Part shown: in pieces, positions 44,255 through 56,310 of the stretch
Layout: each line of letters starts with the position of its first letter
How positions within the stretch are numbered: position 1 is the first letter of the stretch
Origin: Amborella trichopoda
Lineage: Eukaryota; Streptophyta; Magnoliopsida; Amborellales; Amborellaceae
NCBI RefSeq assembly: GCF_000471905.2
Contig: NW_006499563.1
Coordinates: 5,118,656 to 5,182,655, forward strand
DNA length: 64,000 nucleotides
Direction of reading: 5' to 3'
Notes under the pieces: generated by a model
The model's database searches: none
The model's input: the letters and a program-made list of their open reading frames with translations, nothing else
Told to the model about the DNA's origin: nothing
Made by a program: the position numbers and the translations under genes

Positions 44255-44949
44255 CAGTGTGTCTTGCCCATGCTCACCGAACGAGGAACCCTTCCGCAAG
44301 CCATACTTTTTGTCAGCTAGTGGATCACCATTGTTCACCCACCACCCACTCATTATCAACTCTTCCCAAGGTAACTTCATGCCATCTTCCCAAGTAGGTC
44401 AGAGTCATCACAAAGCTCACTCTATGGCCTCCACAAACTTCCACTCATCACCACTACGGTCCAGTTGTATGACCCGAAAAAATAATGCATATTCTGGTCG
44501 CATGACGTTAAAAGGCTTCGCACAGGTCTCGAAGGCACGACTCTAAATATGCCTTCACATGAAAAAACGGGCATGATGTACACCTGGGCAAGTGAACACC
44601 ATGGATAAAAATGACCGACGGGCATGGTCACGAAAGCATGAGTAAGAGAATTCCGGGGAAAACAAAATCCAGGCACGATGAAAACCCCAAAAGGGCATCG
44701 TGAGCAAAAATAGATAAAAAGGGCGGAGATGACCGGAGGTCATGGGCAGATATAACATAAGTTGGCGTAAACCATCTTCACGATGCCACTTCCGCTGTTC
44801 AAATGAAAACCCTCAAAATGGTGCTTGAATCGACAAGACAGGATGACGCGTGGCTGTCGCCTCAGCCGATGTCCAGTTTCCGAACAGTCACGATTCTGGC
44901 TAATGAGGTCTGCCTAAAATCTTCAAAAGCCATCATCTAATCGCAACAC
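44255..44949 (+). other. E: 3' region between arrays
   Basis: No gene seen. 44545-44760 resembles C 26330-26560 (GGGCATGG, CATCGTGAG, AAAAGGG words). Confidence 0.45.
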
Positions 44950-45265
44950 CAGATGGCTCATCAAGGAGTGAGAGCCGCATAAGATCTCCCAAGGTCACGG
45001 CTCATCAGGGAGTTGGAGCTGCATAAGATCTCCCGAGGACATGGCTCATCAGGGAGTGAGAGCCGCATAAGATCTCTCAAGAACATGGCTCATCCGAGGG
45101 TGAGAGTAGCATAAGATCCCCCGTAACATGGATCATCAGGGAATGAGAGCCACATGAGATCTCCCGCATGACAACATGGCTCATCAAGGGGTGAGAGCCA
45201 CAAAAGATCCTCCGCAACATAGCTCATCAGGGAGTGAGAGCCGCATAAGATCTCCCCAGTTCAAC
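44950..45265 (+). repeat. E: ~44-bp tandem array
   Basis: About seven units, core CTCATCAGGGAGTGAGAGCC then GCATAAGATCTCCC. It takes the place of C's 40-bp and 48-bp arrays before the LTR but shares no sequence with them, as expected for a hypervariable region. Confidence 0.9.
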
Positions 45266-45714
45266 AACAACAATAGCCCTTGAGGGTGAGGATGATGACT
45301 AAAATATCCCTTCAAAAATGTTAAGTACCATCATGAAGGCAAGAAACTGATGAAGCCAGGGTCTAACCTACCACAGGCTTCAGGGTATGTCTTGCCAAAA
45401 CCCCTAGCCTACATGGGACCAGACTTTCGGTACAAGTCTGAAGCCCTCGACTGGAACGCACTGGACAGGGCCTACATAGATACCCTGAGCATCAAAAGCA
45501 AACCTAGTATAGTAGGGAACAATACCGACCGAAGGTTCATAACATTTGGCCTTCAGAAAAGGCCTGGTTCTATCCGAGGAGGTCCCTACAAAGGCCTCAC
45601 ACTTCAGAATTGCAAATAGTCCCTTGAGGGTGAGGAATTAAACAAGATCCCTCAAACTTCCTGAATGATTACACTTATCGATTCTCTCGAAGGACAACAT
45701 TCAGCTGCGCATGC
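45266..45714 (+). other. E: spacer before the 3' LTR
   Basis: Contains an 89-codon frame (45350-45619) without recognisable domain; it matches no frame in C and I do not call it. GAAGGACAACATTC at 45690-45703 resembles the sequence just before C's 3' LTR. Confidence 0.4.
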
Positions 45715-48440
45715 TGTTGGAAGGTATTTTTCCTCAACATGAGGCCCCCGCTCAATAAAGCCTAGTAAGCAGTGGAAATTTAGAAAGTTTCAGAATATCC
45801 CTGAAATCAGCCAAGATCTTCATAAGGTCTCTCAAAAGTCTCCTTCCATGTTTCGTCGCATTCTGACATGTCTAAGGCAGCATAGATTGATAAACAGTTC
45901 CGGCAGAATCGACCTCTTGCACTCTAAAACAGCCCCTATAACTAGAGCTACATTTTCAAAGTCTCAAATTACTGTGGAACCATCACTATTGGATCTAGCA
46001 TGGTTTAAAACTCTCAGGGATCAAATTTCAGCCCGAACAGACATTCCAAGAAGAAGTTATAGGCAAAAGAGTGAAATAGGACGGCCGCAAGCTATTCCCG
46101 TGCAGCCACCTTGCAACTTCATGTCATGGATAGGGTAGTCATGAACAGTGATTTTCGATGCTCATATCTCGCCTGTCCCAAGTTAGATCATACTCAAATT
46201 TAGTGAGCATGTTCGTCTAGTCAAAATGAGCGACTCAATATATGGCATGCCCCATGACCATACCCAGGCGCGAAGAAAAGCTAGAGAGACGTTGCTGATC
46301 TGTGAAGAAAGTGCAAGAAATTTGGAAGCGTCACTCCTCGCTCGAGCGGCCAGATCACTCCGCTCACGAGCCTAATCGACGTAAGCCCAATTCCATTGCA
46401 GGTGTGAGGTCTCGGGTTATCACTAACCCGAAACCCGTATATGATGAATGGTCGGATTCTGCACATGAAGCCGACGAAGAGATTGCAAATTCTGTCGCCA
46501 GAATTCCAGATTCTGACAAAAATTCTAAAGTTGCAAAATCTTCGTTCGGGCACGGCATCAAGCTGCGATTGTTGCCCCACGATCGTGAAGTTCAACAAAG
46601 AAATCACTGAAAAACATCATGGAATGAGTATGCTATCGATCCGAAGTTTCAAGATCCATTCAAGCTTCAAGTCATATGATCGTGCACTAAAAACACGATC
46701 CATGGCTTGAAGTTGGTATCAAATCGATCTTTATACCAAGCCCTAAGAGAAAACAATCATCTTACGATCAACCGGGCATTAGAATAACCCTGGATCATCT
46801 ATGGAAGATCACACAAGTTCTCAGGCAACACAGGGACTGTTCTGAAATTCCATGAATTGTTAGAAAGGGGCAAATCTATCATTTTGCACCCTACTTTCTA
46901 ATTTCTTATAATTCAATTTAATATTAATTTTCAGCAATTAGAGTTACTTTTGATCATCCACTCATGTTTGCGGCAAATTCTATATGTACGTACCATCACT
47001 GTAAGCACCAGAGGACTCAATCTTTCACAAAAGAGAGATTTTTAACTCAATATAATTTTCTCTTTCTTCTCATTGTTGGGTCACAGTTGAGAGAGAGACT
47101 GAGGTGAGAGAAACTTTGACCTGTACCCCTAGGTTCGAGGTAAATCTTCTCTACCTTCTTTTATTTTTCTTCTTCTCTCTCTCTTCTTTCCTCTCTTCTC
47201 CCTCTTCCCCACCTTAGCAGCTTGCAGGGGTCATGCACGGCAGTGGCAGTGTCGTGCATGCCTCCCCTGAGGTCACACAGGTCATGCATGGAGATGGCCA
47301 TGCCATGGGCAAGCGTCCTTCCCCTTCTTTTCTTCTATCTCTTTCGTCCGGTGGGGCCTGTAGACAGCGCTGCCCATCGTCGTCCATAGACACAGCTTGA
47401 ACGTCTTAGTGAAGAACCCAGATGGTGAAACTCGTTGCCGCTCGTAGGGGTCCTTCCCTATTGCGAGTCTATATCAAACGATGACACTCATTCGTCTCCC
47501 GCTATAAGCCTCGGTAACGTCTACTGCCGTCTGCACGCTTCCTTCGCATGCTTGACATTCATCGCCATCCTTCCTGCATCCCACGCCTATCGTCGTGTGC
47601 CTCGTGAAGATTACCGTTGTTCACTTCACGAATGGCCATTGCCGCGCGCTCCATCAGAAACTATCGCCACACATGTGGGAGCGTGTTGTTTTTCTATGTT
47701 GCCAATGGCGATGCCTAGCGTCGTACCTGGTTCATTCCTCACTCTTTAGCCATGAGCAGTAGTGTCCAAGGCTGCCCAAGGGCCGTGACACAGCTACTCG
47801 ACGATCGTCAGCGGCAACGCCTAACGCTGTCGAGACCTCATCTCTCTGTCGTCTCGTCTCTTCTTTTCATTCTCTTGTCTCTTCTCGCTTGATTGAGGGT
47901 AGACTTAGCCTAGCACCACCATATCGATCTCGTTTTCGAGTAGCATTGTCGTCGTGTCTAAGAACTATTCCCATCTTACTACCACTTTGAGTCGATGACT
48001 TCTTAGCTGCATTGCTAATCTCACTCTTCGTCAAGTTTTCTTCCCTTTTCTATCTTTATTTGAACCTTACACTTCATCTCCCTCTCGTGTGAACGTACAG
48101 TGCCCTAAGATAAGGATGAGTCTCTTTGACCCACTTGTCTCGCAAATTAACCATAGAAGTATTGTGCAGAAAACAAGAGGATTGCAGGTTAAGGTAGGCG
48201 ATTCCGAACCAGCTAAAGCAGTTGGGGAGCTTTCTTCGTGATCTAAGAGGGCACCCATGTGAGTCAACTTGAGTAAGTCCCGAAATGCAACTGAAATTTC
48301 TCTCTCAATGGTTTGTATACCTGCCCTTGCTCTCGAGCAAGGTTTCGAGAGAGCGATCTCAAATCACGGGTTTGCTAGAAACCCGAGATACGTGCCCTAG
48401 ATCATCTAGATCCGAAAGGCGAGATCAAGGCACCTAACCA
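45715..48440 (+). repeat. E: 3' LTR (2726 bp)
   Basis: Starts TGTTGGAAGGTATTTTTCCT and ends CCTAACCA, matching the ends of C and D. The TATA place reads CTATATGTA (46980-46988). The R/U5 part has a short pyrimidine tract (47160-47215) but no CCGGTTGG array; instead 47220-47900 is unrelated sequence. The end block with GTAAGT (48273-48278) is conserved. Confidence 0.85.
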
Positions 48441-48443
48441 CCG

Positions 48444-48707
48444 GCGTCATCGAGAAATTTTGTGAAGAAGCCCCGACAAGTTCCAAAGAGGTATGTTAGA
48501 GGAAAGCCTTGCCAGTGTAACCAGAGGGCCCAGAAAAATTTCTCGGGCAGCGTGGAGAATGACCGATGCCCTGTCTGTCCCGATAACCACACTACCGATG
48601 AATGTTACAAGAAGCGGAACGTGTGCCTCAAGTGTGGCGAGCCCCGCCATTGGGTTAAGGATTTTCCTAAGACGAAGATAGAGGACAGGCCAAAGCCACA
48701 AGGATAA
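48444..48707 (+). pseudogene. gag: F: Gag nucleocapsid (zinc knuckles)
   Basis: FVKKPRQVPKRYVRGKPCQC, then CPVCPDNHTTDECYKKRNVC and CLKCGEPRHWVKDFP. The last is the C-x2-C-x4-H-x4-C knuckle with the final Cys replaced by Phe (usual pattern ends in C). It ends at a TAA at 48705. It would bind element RNA. Confidence 0.85.
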
Positions 48708-49240
48708 GTGTTTGTCCTCACCGAACAAGAAGCCATGGAATCCACCTCGATGATCAGAGGTACGCTCTCTATTTGTGGCATTAAAGCTAAGGCCTTAAAG
48801 GACCCTGGTTTCTCTCACTCTTTTGATGCCCCCCATTTTGCTTGCCATCTAAATGCTAAGCCTGCATGTCTTGATTATACTCTAATAGTATGCACGCATG
48901 TGGGGGATTCCATGAAAACTGATAGCGTTTATAAACAGTGTAGAGTTACAATTGATGGGTGTGATCTGTCTGTAGACTTGATACTCCTAGGTGTTCAGGA
49001 TTTGATGTTATCCTGGGCATGGATTGGTTGTACACACACCATGCCACCGTCAGTTGCCATGAAAAGACGGTGACCTTTAAGCACCCTGATCAAACTAGGC
49101 TACACTTCGAGGGCACTAGGGATACTCCCCCACTGCACTTTATTTCTGCTCTCCAGGCCTCTCTCCTCCTAACTAAGAGATGTGAAGGATATCAGGCCTA
49201 CGTAGTTGACAATCGAGGCATCCAATCTCCGCTAGAAGGG
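48708..49240 (+). pseudogene. pol: F: aspartic protease
   Basis: In-frame after the knuckle stop: GTLSICGIKAKALKDPGFSH, where the active-site DTGASHSF of relatives has become DPGFSHSF, then CDLSVDLILLGVQDLML. A frameshift near 49010 moves the next block, MDWLYTHHATVSCHEKTVTF, to another frame. The mutated active site means no activity. Confidence 0.8.
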
Positions 49241-50080
49241 ATACAAGTAGTAAGACAGTACCCCGAGGTATTTCCAGAAGAGTTACCGACCCTACCTCCA
49301 GTAAGGGAGATTGAATTTGAGATAGATGTAGTCCCTGTAACTGTTCCCATCTCCAAAGCCCCATATAGAATGGCTCAAGCAGAGTTGAAGGTGTTGAAAG
49401 AATAGTTGCAAGAATTAATGGATAAGGGATTCATTCGACTTAGCGTGTCACCCTCGGGTGCACCGGTCGTATTTGTGAAGAAGAAGGATAGGTTCCTGAG
49501 GCTGTGTATTGACTATAGACAGTTGAACCAAGCAACAATGAACAATAAATATCCCCTTCTTAGGATTGACGACCTTTTTGACTAGCTCAAAGGGGCCCAA
49601 GTGTTTTTCAAAGATCGACCTCCGATGGGGGTATCACTAATTGCAAGTCAAGGAGGGAGACATCCTTAACACCACTTTCACAAATTGATACGGTCACAAT
49701 GAGTTCCTTATAATGCAGTTCAAGTCCGCTGTGTTCATGGATTTGATGATTAGGGTGTTCAGACCTTTACTAGAATATTTTGTAGTGGTCTTTATTGATG
49801 ATATTTTGGTATATTCGAAAAGCTGGGATCTGCATGAGCAGCATTTGAGAATTGTCTTGCAAACTTTAAAGTTAGAAAGAATATATGCAAAATCAGCAAG
49901 AGTGAGTTCTGGCTCCCCAGTATAGCTTTCCTTGGGCATATCATTTCTAAGGATGGGATCATGTTCGACCACTCCAACATTGAAAACATATTCAGGTGGA
50001 AGCAACCGACCAACGTAACCAAAATTCGTAGCTTTCTAGGGCTAGCAGGATACTACAAGCGCTTTGTAGAGGGATTCTAA
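49241..50080 (+). pseudogene. pol: F: reverse transcriptase
   Basis: YPEVFPEELPTLPPVREIEF, PISKAPYRMAQAELKVLKE, a TAG at 49403, [39 protein letters not shown], a TAG at 49583, several frameshifts, then [20 protein letters not shown] with the FIDD catalytic box kept, and FLGLAGYYKRFVEGF. Deletions remove parts of the palm between 49600 and 49710. Confidence 0.85.
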
Positions 50081-50094
50081 CTCAGCTGACCCAT

Positions 50095-50203
50095 AACTCG
50101 GCTGACCCAAAAGAAGATAAAATTTGTGTCATCAGATGACTAGCTCTAACCCTAACTCGGCTGACCCAGAAGAACATAAAATTTGTGTCATTAGATGACT
50201 ATG
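50095..50203 (+). repeat. F: 59-bp tandem duplication in RT connection
   Basis: AACTCGGCTGACCCA starts at 50095 and again at 50154; the following 40 or so bases match with a few changes. It disrupts the frame between RT and RNase H. Confidence 0.85.
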
Positions 50204-50870
50204 AGAAAAGCTTCCAAGAGCTTAAGAAGAGACTCTCCACAGCCCCGATACTAACCTTACCTGAAGGAAATGAGGACTTTGTGGTTTACACTAATGCTTC
50301 TCATAAAGGGCTCGATTGTGTACTTATGCAGATCTTAAAGGTTATTGCTTATGCTTCCAGACAATTGAAGCCGTATGAGCAAAACTATTCTACTCATGAC
50401 CTAGAACTTGCAGCTGTAGTTTTTGCCTTGAAAATCTTGAGACACTACCTCTATGGGGCCCGATTTAAGATGTTTACGGGTCATAAGAGCCTCAAGTAAC
50501 TATTTTCCCAAACGGAGTTGAATATGAGGCAAAGAAGATGAATGGACTTATTGAATGATTATGACTGTTTAATCGATTACCATCCAGGCAAGACTAACGT
50601 GGTAGCCTACAATTTAGGCCGGAAAGCCGTAGTCTCAAGGGCGCACCTAATGGTTCTAGAGATGAGATTGCTAGAGGATGCAGTGGAATGGCACCCAACT
50701 CTACCCCTCAATGATGGGGTCAGAATGCTCTCAAGTATGAGTGTAGAACCCCAACTCTTTCAACAGATCCGAGTGGTGCAAAAAGAAGATCCTCAACTTA
50801 TGAAAATCCTTGAAGAGATAAATCTGGAAGGGAATGAGGGCTTCGCTTTGAGCAGCGATTAGTTTTTATG
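50185..50870 (+). pseudogene. pol: F: RNase H and integrase linker
   Basis: [20 protein letters not shown], then [13 protein letters not shown] (the first catalytic Asp of the usual YTDAS is Asn), [40 protein letters not shown] and TGHKSLK. From 50542: MDLLNDYDCLIDYHPGKTNV and VAYNLGRKAVVSRAHL. A TAA at 50497 splits it. Confidence 0.85.
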
Positions 50871-51720
50871 GTCTCAGGATTGACTATCTGTTCCAAATGA
50901 CGAGAACATAAAGAGAGCTATTCTAGAAGAAGTGCACTACTCCCGCTACACGGTACACCTTGGGAGTACAAAGACGTACCAAGACCTGAAAAATGTCTTC
51001 TGGTGGAACAACATGAAGTGGGATGTGACACAATTTGTCTCTAAGAGCTTGACGTGCAAGCAAGTGAAGGCGAACATCAAAAACGCGCTGGATTGTTACG
51101 GCCCTTGCTCATATCGGAGTGGAAATGGGAACACATCACGATGGGCTTTATCTCTGGGTTGCCGAGGTCAAGTGCGGGGCATGATAGTTACTGGGTAATT
51201 GTGGATCGAATAACTAAAACTTCCAATTTCTTATCAGTCCACACAACCTACACCTTGGATAAGCTGGCCCAGTTATACATTAGATAAATTATAAGGTTGG
51301 ACAGTGTACCTATCAGTATTGCGTCTGACAGGGACACCAGGTTCACTTTTAGGTTTTAGGAAAGTCTGCAGGTAGCCTTGGGAACTAGACTTACCGTTAG
51401 CACCACCTTTCACCCCCAGACGAATGGGCAGTCAGAGGAAACCATTCAGACTTTGGAGGACATGTTGAGGGAATGTGTTGCTGACTTTAAGGGGAGCTGG
51501 GAGGACTATATGCCTCTAATAGAATTTGCTTACAATAATAGCTTCGAAGCCAGTATTCAAATGGCACCTTATGAGGCCCTATATGGAAGGAAGTGTAGGT
51601 CACCCATCTGTTGGGATGAGGTGGGCAAAGGAAAATTATTGGGGCCCGAAATTGTTCAAATGACCTCTGAGAATATTGCCTTAATTCGAGAGCAGCTCAA
51701 GGCAGCCCAAAGTCGGTAGA
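50871..51720 (+). pseudogene. pol: F: integrase zinc finger and core
   Basis: HYSRYTVHLGSTKTYQDLKN has the two histidines of the HHCC finger; the first cysteine is Ser (KSLTCKQ). The core has Asp in YWVIVDRITK, Asp in SDRDTRFT and Glu in TNGQSEETIQTLEDMLR, so all catalytic residues survive, but stops at 51285 and 51358 and frameshifts near 51070 break it. 51378-51719 is open: AYNNSFEASIQMAPYEALYG and RKCRSPICWDEVG. Confidence 0.85.
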
Positions 51721-52180
51721 AGAGTTACGTCGACAATCACAGGAGAGATCTCGAGTTTGAAGTAGGTGGTCGAGTCTTCCTGAAGGTATCGCCAGCAAAG
51801 GGTATAATGAGATTCAGCAGAAAAGGAAAATTGAACTCACGATTCATTGGGTCTTTTGAATTCCTGGAAATAGTTGGGAACCTGGCATACCGGCTTGCCC
51901 TGGCACCTGAATTGGCTAATATTCACAACGTTTTTCATGTATCGTTGCTAAGAAAATATAAGTCTGACCCGTCCCATGTTTTGGAGTATGAACCAATCTC
52001 GATCAGAGAAGACATGACCTATATTGAACAATCGATTGAGAGATTGGACAAGAGAGTACATGTTTGATGCAATAAAGAAATTCTCCTAGTTTGGGTGTTA
52101 TGGCAATATCATTTAAGAGAAGAGTAGACATGGGAACGGGAGGATGAAATTCAGGAAAAGTACACCTACCTTTTTTATTA
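51721..52180 (+). pseudogene. pol: F: integrase C-terminus and chromodomain-like tail
   Basis: VFLKVSPAKGIMRFSRKGKL, IGSFEFLEIVGNLAYRLALA (GPY/F-type module) and NIHNVFHVSLLRKYKSDPSH. After a TGA at 52065 and a frameshift the end reads WVLWQYHLREE, a TAG, then TWEREDEIQEKYTYLF, the W-rich tail characteristic of chromoviral integrases. Confidence 0.8.
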
Positions 52181-52214
52181 ATAACAATACAATTTTGAGG
52201 ACAAAATCTTATTT

Positions 52215-52223
52215 AAGGGGGGA
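52215..52223 (+). other. F: polypurine tract
   Basis: AAGGGGGGA, four bases before the LTR start TGTAATGACCC; the expected primer for plus-strand DNA synthesis. Confidence 0.8.
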
Positions 52224-52269
52224 TGATGTAATGACCCAGACTTTCTTGGCAAAGGAGAAGAAGAAAACA

Positions 52270-52470
52270 TGCGCGGCAGAGTACACACGACAGTGAGAAT
52301 GCGTGCGGCAGTGAGAGCGCGCGCGGTAGCGAGAGCATGCAACAATGAGAATGCACACGGTACTGAGAGTGCGCAGCAGCCAAAGTGCGTGGCAGTGAGA
52401 ATGCGCACGACAGCGATACCACACACGGCCGCGAGAGTGCACATGGCAGTGAGAGAGCGCGTGCTAGTTG
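52270..52470 (+). repeat. F LTR: CG-rich ~18-bp array
   Basis: About ten units of the kind GCGGCAGTGAGAATGCGC. The roughly 18-bp period keeps both strands open, producing spurious frames of about 70-120 codons. Confidence 0.75.
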
Positions 52471-53794
52471 GAATGAGTTGTACCGCCGTCGTGCGTGTCA
52501 GCACCGCACTTATCAGTGACGTGCATGTCAGCGACAGTGACTGCACCTACCCTATCAGCCATAGTGGATTGTGTACTTAAGCCCTCTCCCCTCCCTTTGC
52601 ACTGCTGTTTTCCCTCAATTTCCCTTTCTGTCTCTCTCTCTCTATCTCTCTCTAGAGCCCAAAGCGTGAGTTAATTGCTGCCCTTGGAGAAAACCCTTGC
52701 TTAGAGTTTGAGGTGGCCTGCGAGTGGGAGGCTTAAGGCACCGGAAAAATCATGTAAATAGGTTTAGTGCTCATGCATCACTTAAATTTGTAATGGTCGA
52801 TTTTAAGAACTAAAGATAAGTAAAGTAAGAGAATGAAGGTTATGGGTGTGGTTTAGTTGAAATGAAATTGAACTCCCGAATTTGTGCTTCTAACTGCCAT
52901 ATATGATTGAGGGTGGTAAATGATCTTTCTAATGATGAAAATTTGTGGAGTAGCTCACATGTAAGATTAGCTTAACACTGACAAGGTTTTGCATTAATGT
53001 TTATCTTGATTACATGTTATAAGCTATTGAAACATGTCAAGATTACAAATGGAAATTTTATGAACTGTTAGTGTTTTTGTATTCATAACGATGCTCAAAT
53101 TGGCCCAAACGGGTTTTGAATGAAATATATGCTCGTCTATTTATGCCTCGAAATGTGAGGATATATCACTGTTCACAGTTGCAGGAAATTCCAGCAGCTG
53201 TCACTCACTTTGTGCCAAGATTTTTACCCATTAAATGTTGTTCAAACACTTTCAAACCACCACCATGTTAAAGATCCCCGTGTAAGCCTAAAGTTGCATG
53301 TTTGAACCATCTTGAAATTCTCTGTGAATTGAGAGTTACCCCTCCGAGAATAGGGGTACATCACCGTTACTCATCATAGGAAACTTAGTTGTGCCCACCT
53401 TGTGTTATCTTTTACTAGACTACTCACTAATCAATACAAGTGGCAAAGTGTTATCCTTGATAATTGATAAGCGTGAGAGTTATATGATCATTTTCATATG
53501 ATGAATACTGAATTCCATAGTGTTATGTGAACGATGTTATGCAGTTATGCGACAGGTGAAAACTGATAAGTGCAATGCTCTGTGATAGTTCCATAACATA
53601 TGGTACATGATGAGTGCCATGTGATAGCTCTCATGTGATGGATGTTTTATGCTAAGTATCATAGAGTTCTGTGATAGCTGTATAGTTCTGAGCAAGACTG
53701 AAACTTTGAATGATGAAGCTAGAATTATCTGTCATAAGGCACTGACTAAGTATGAGTGAATTTAATGCTTGAGCATGATAAGGTGTTGTGATAA

Positions 53795-53955
53795 TGACCC
53801 CTACACAATGGGACACCCATTAGTAGTGGGTATTGTTTCATTATGGTACTGTGATACTGGCCACTATGCGATGGGACACCAGTGGATATTGTTATACTGA
53901 TACTGCCTGCTACATGATGGGACACCCATCAGTAGTAGGTATTGTTCTGCTAAGA
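53795..53955 (+). repeat. F LTR: ~56-60-bp repeat, three copies
   Basis: Each copy has a GGGACACC(CAT)AGTAGTGGGTATTGTT-type core. I recall similar triplets from other Del/Tekay LTRs. Confidence 0.7.
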
Positions 53956-54928
53956 AAAGTGATGTCGGCAATATTCCCTAACTCGCTGAATGATAGAATG
54001 GAGTTAGGCGAAAGTGAAATGGGAGGGAGGCACCCCCCCGAAATTCATATGATGAGACTAGTGAATGATGCCTTCCAAGGTAAGTGCCTATAGAAAACAC
54101 CAAAGTGCGTTGGGGACCGTGTGTGTGAGTACGAGGACATTACGAAGTGGATTTCCCCAGTTGTCATTGCCCTCCTTCCTGAGGAATGTAGAGATCCTAA
54201 GTAATGGGATTTGCTTGGCCTAGTGGATAGGGCTTCTACTTCAGGAGTAGGTAAACTAAGGAGTGAATGAGTAATGATTGAGTAATTAATATGAATGATA
54301 ATGATTGTAATGATTGAATGGTAATTACAACATTTTGATATGATGCCTGTCATATATGCATTAATGAGATTTCTGATTTATAAAACGCTTGCATTGTGAT
54401 TCCCTATAATTGGAAAAACTATTCATGACGCATGATAGACTCAATGATGATGCATAGCACATAAATCTACTTATTGGGCTTTACATCTCACCCCACTGTA
54501 TCTCCCCTCCTTGTAGATTGATATTGACAGGTTGGAAGGTCTGAAGTATGTGATTTGTGACCCGGAGTCGAAGTCACATTCCTTTAAGAAGAAACCCAGA
54601 TCTTGTATGTAATTGGGTAGTTTAGCCCTGAATTTTGTTTATTTTGGAAAATGTAATATTGGGCCCTTATGAGCCATATTCCAGTGTATCTTTTGGGAGA
54701 AATTTTATGTAGTGTAGTTTTATTGATGTATAATTTTCCCTTAATTTTAATTATTTAGCTGCACTTAGAATTATTGATTTAGTTCTTTACCATGGCTTGC
54801 TTTGATCACCGATATTAAAGAGTTGAGTCCACTCCGACTTGAGTGACATACGCTACCTTGTGATCACGAACCCGCACTCGGTCACCCTCAGCCAAGTACG
54901 GAATAGGGATCGGGATGGGGTCGTGACA

Positions 54929-55649
54929 GAGAGAGAGAGAACGAAGACTCATGACTAGGGTGGGCTAGGGGTAGTTTCTCTCTTTGAAACTTTTTTTCTA
55001 TCTTTGGCGTTGGATCCAAGGGTTAGGAGCAAAAGACAAGTAGAAACGAGCTTAATGCCTCTATTTCATTAATGAATGATAAAGCATTGAAATAATTTAT
55101 GTCATACATGATCAATGAAATTTAATTCATCTGTGGACATCTAGGGCTGACTGTGCATGAATCTAGCCCTATGGGCCATTGCTACATGGACGAGTTCTAG
55201 AATAAATAAGAACACATTTATGGACGAAGCTGCATTCTTAGTGGGAACATGAATCAATGTGTAATGGGGTTGGTTCTTGATACGTGGAGTTCTATGATGG
55301 GAGCACAGACTAATCATGCAAGGAACGCGATCCATCCTCGAATGGAGTTCGATCCTTTCCAACTAGGAATGAGATTATATGGGGACACAATTTAACTTCA
55401 AATGGGATCTTGTTCCTATTTCGGATAAGAGCCCAAACCTATTGCAAATGGGAACACGATCCCATTGCAAATGGACCGCATCCCCATTAAGGATCTAGAT
55501 CCCGTCATATTGGGAATTCTCTCCTCATTCATATGGGATCTCTTTTCTCTACTTTTACGATAACCGGGGCTTGGTCCTTGACCTCTGAAGCTTTGGTCAG
55601 CCATACCTTCTCCCAATCATGGAGCCGTTCCAACTCTAGGTTCTGATAA
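54929..55649. other. Unassigned repeat-like spacer
   Basis: Starts with a short GA microsatellite. 55240-55520 has degenerate reiteration of words such as AAATGGGAACACGATCCCAT. No gene recognised on either strand. Confidence 0.4.
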
Positions 55650-56310
55650 TTATTGTTCTTCTCCTAATCGATGGAATTGGGTTTTATTTCCTCCAAAGAT
55701 AACTCGTCTTTTCATTGGACATAGTGATGGTTCCACCCCAGTTATTTTGGTATATGTTGATGGCATCATCACTGGTAATAAGTCCTTTGAAATTAAACTT
55801 CCTCCTTGCAAAAATGAGTTCCGAAATTGCCATGAATGAGTTTCTTTCTCAACAAAATATATATTAGCCCTCCTTGACACAAATCAATGGCGCAAAACTA
55901 AAAAACACACTTATCATTGTTGCACCGTAGTTTTCTCGCTACTCTGGAAATGGTCCTTTAAATGCCTTTGAATATCACATTATTGTTAGCACGTATAATA
56001 GCGCCCCTCTACGACCAAACATTACCTTCCCTGATTAATCATGTTCACCAATTTTGCATGCTCCTACTTCTTATCATTTCTCTATTGTCAAATGCATTTT
56101 CTGCTATCTTAAAAACACCATATCCCATACCTTGTTTCTTGGACATTCCTCATTCCTTCTTTGACTTACTGCCTTTTTAAATACAGAGTGGGGTACTTGT
56201 CTTGATCGATAGTTCACTAATGGCTACTATATATTTCTTGAAGCAAATTTAATCTCTTAGATCTTCAAAGAAATAACCAACTATAGTTTGATATGGTGTT
56301 GAACCCAAAT
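55650..56310 (+). pseudogene. pol: Ty1/copia RT-RNase H relic
   Basis: IGHSDGSTPVILVYVDGIIT is the copia RT catalytic region with YVDD changed to YVDG. Then, in shifting frames, FSTKYILALLDTNQW, LHAPTSYHFSIVKCIFCYLK and NGYYIFLEANLIS, which correspond in order to the RT end, the conserved HAP.S.H...V.RYLK block and the RNase H. Stops and frameshifts throughout. It is the only copia sequence I see and has no LTRs nearby. Confidence 0.75.

Larger units (their letters stand above)
37779..48440 (+). mobile_element. Element E: 3' half of a Tat-lineage element with antisense PMD ORF
   Basis: Starts inside the end of an antisense PMD ORF (cut by D's 5' LTR) and continues through the antisense leader, tandem arrays and a 2726-bp 3' LTR. 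Layout from PMD to LTR is the same as in C. Its 5' LTR, gag and pol are not in the window. I do not take A as its missing half, because A already carries the post-PMD repeat zone right after integrase. Confidence 0.8.
48441..54928 (+). mobile_element. Element F: Del/Tekay-type chromovirus, 5' part missing
   Basis: Zinc knuckle of Gag, protease, RT, RNase H, integrase and integrase end are collinear, followed by a polypurine tract and 3' LTR beginning TGTAATGACCC and ending GGGGTCGTGACA, ends I associate with Del/Tekay elements. It begins abruptly inside Gag at the end of E's LTR, so E probably inserted into F, the other half lying beyond the window or lost. Confidence 0.85.
52227..54928 (+). 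repeat. F: 3' LTR (2702 bp)
   Basis: TGTAATGACCC to GTCGTGACA. Inside are a CG-rich ~18-bp array (52270-52470), a CT run before the inferred leader (52630-52655), and three copies of a GATGGGACACCCATCAGTAG unit (53795-53955). GAGAG follows the LTR and could be half of a target duplication. Confidence 0.85.

Noticed and set aside
45350..45619. 89-codon frame before E's LTR
   Set aside because: No counterpart in C at the same place and no recognised motif.
1..48440. A as the missing left half of E, split by D
   Set aside because: A already has the post-PMD repeat zone right after integrase, and E has its own copy after its PMD ORF; the order does not fit a simple insertion.
52178..52580. Frames of about 70-120 codons on both strands
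   Set aside because: They translate the 18-bp CG-rich array in F's LTR.
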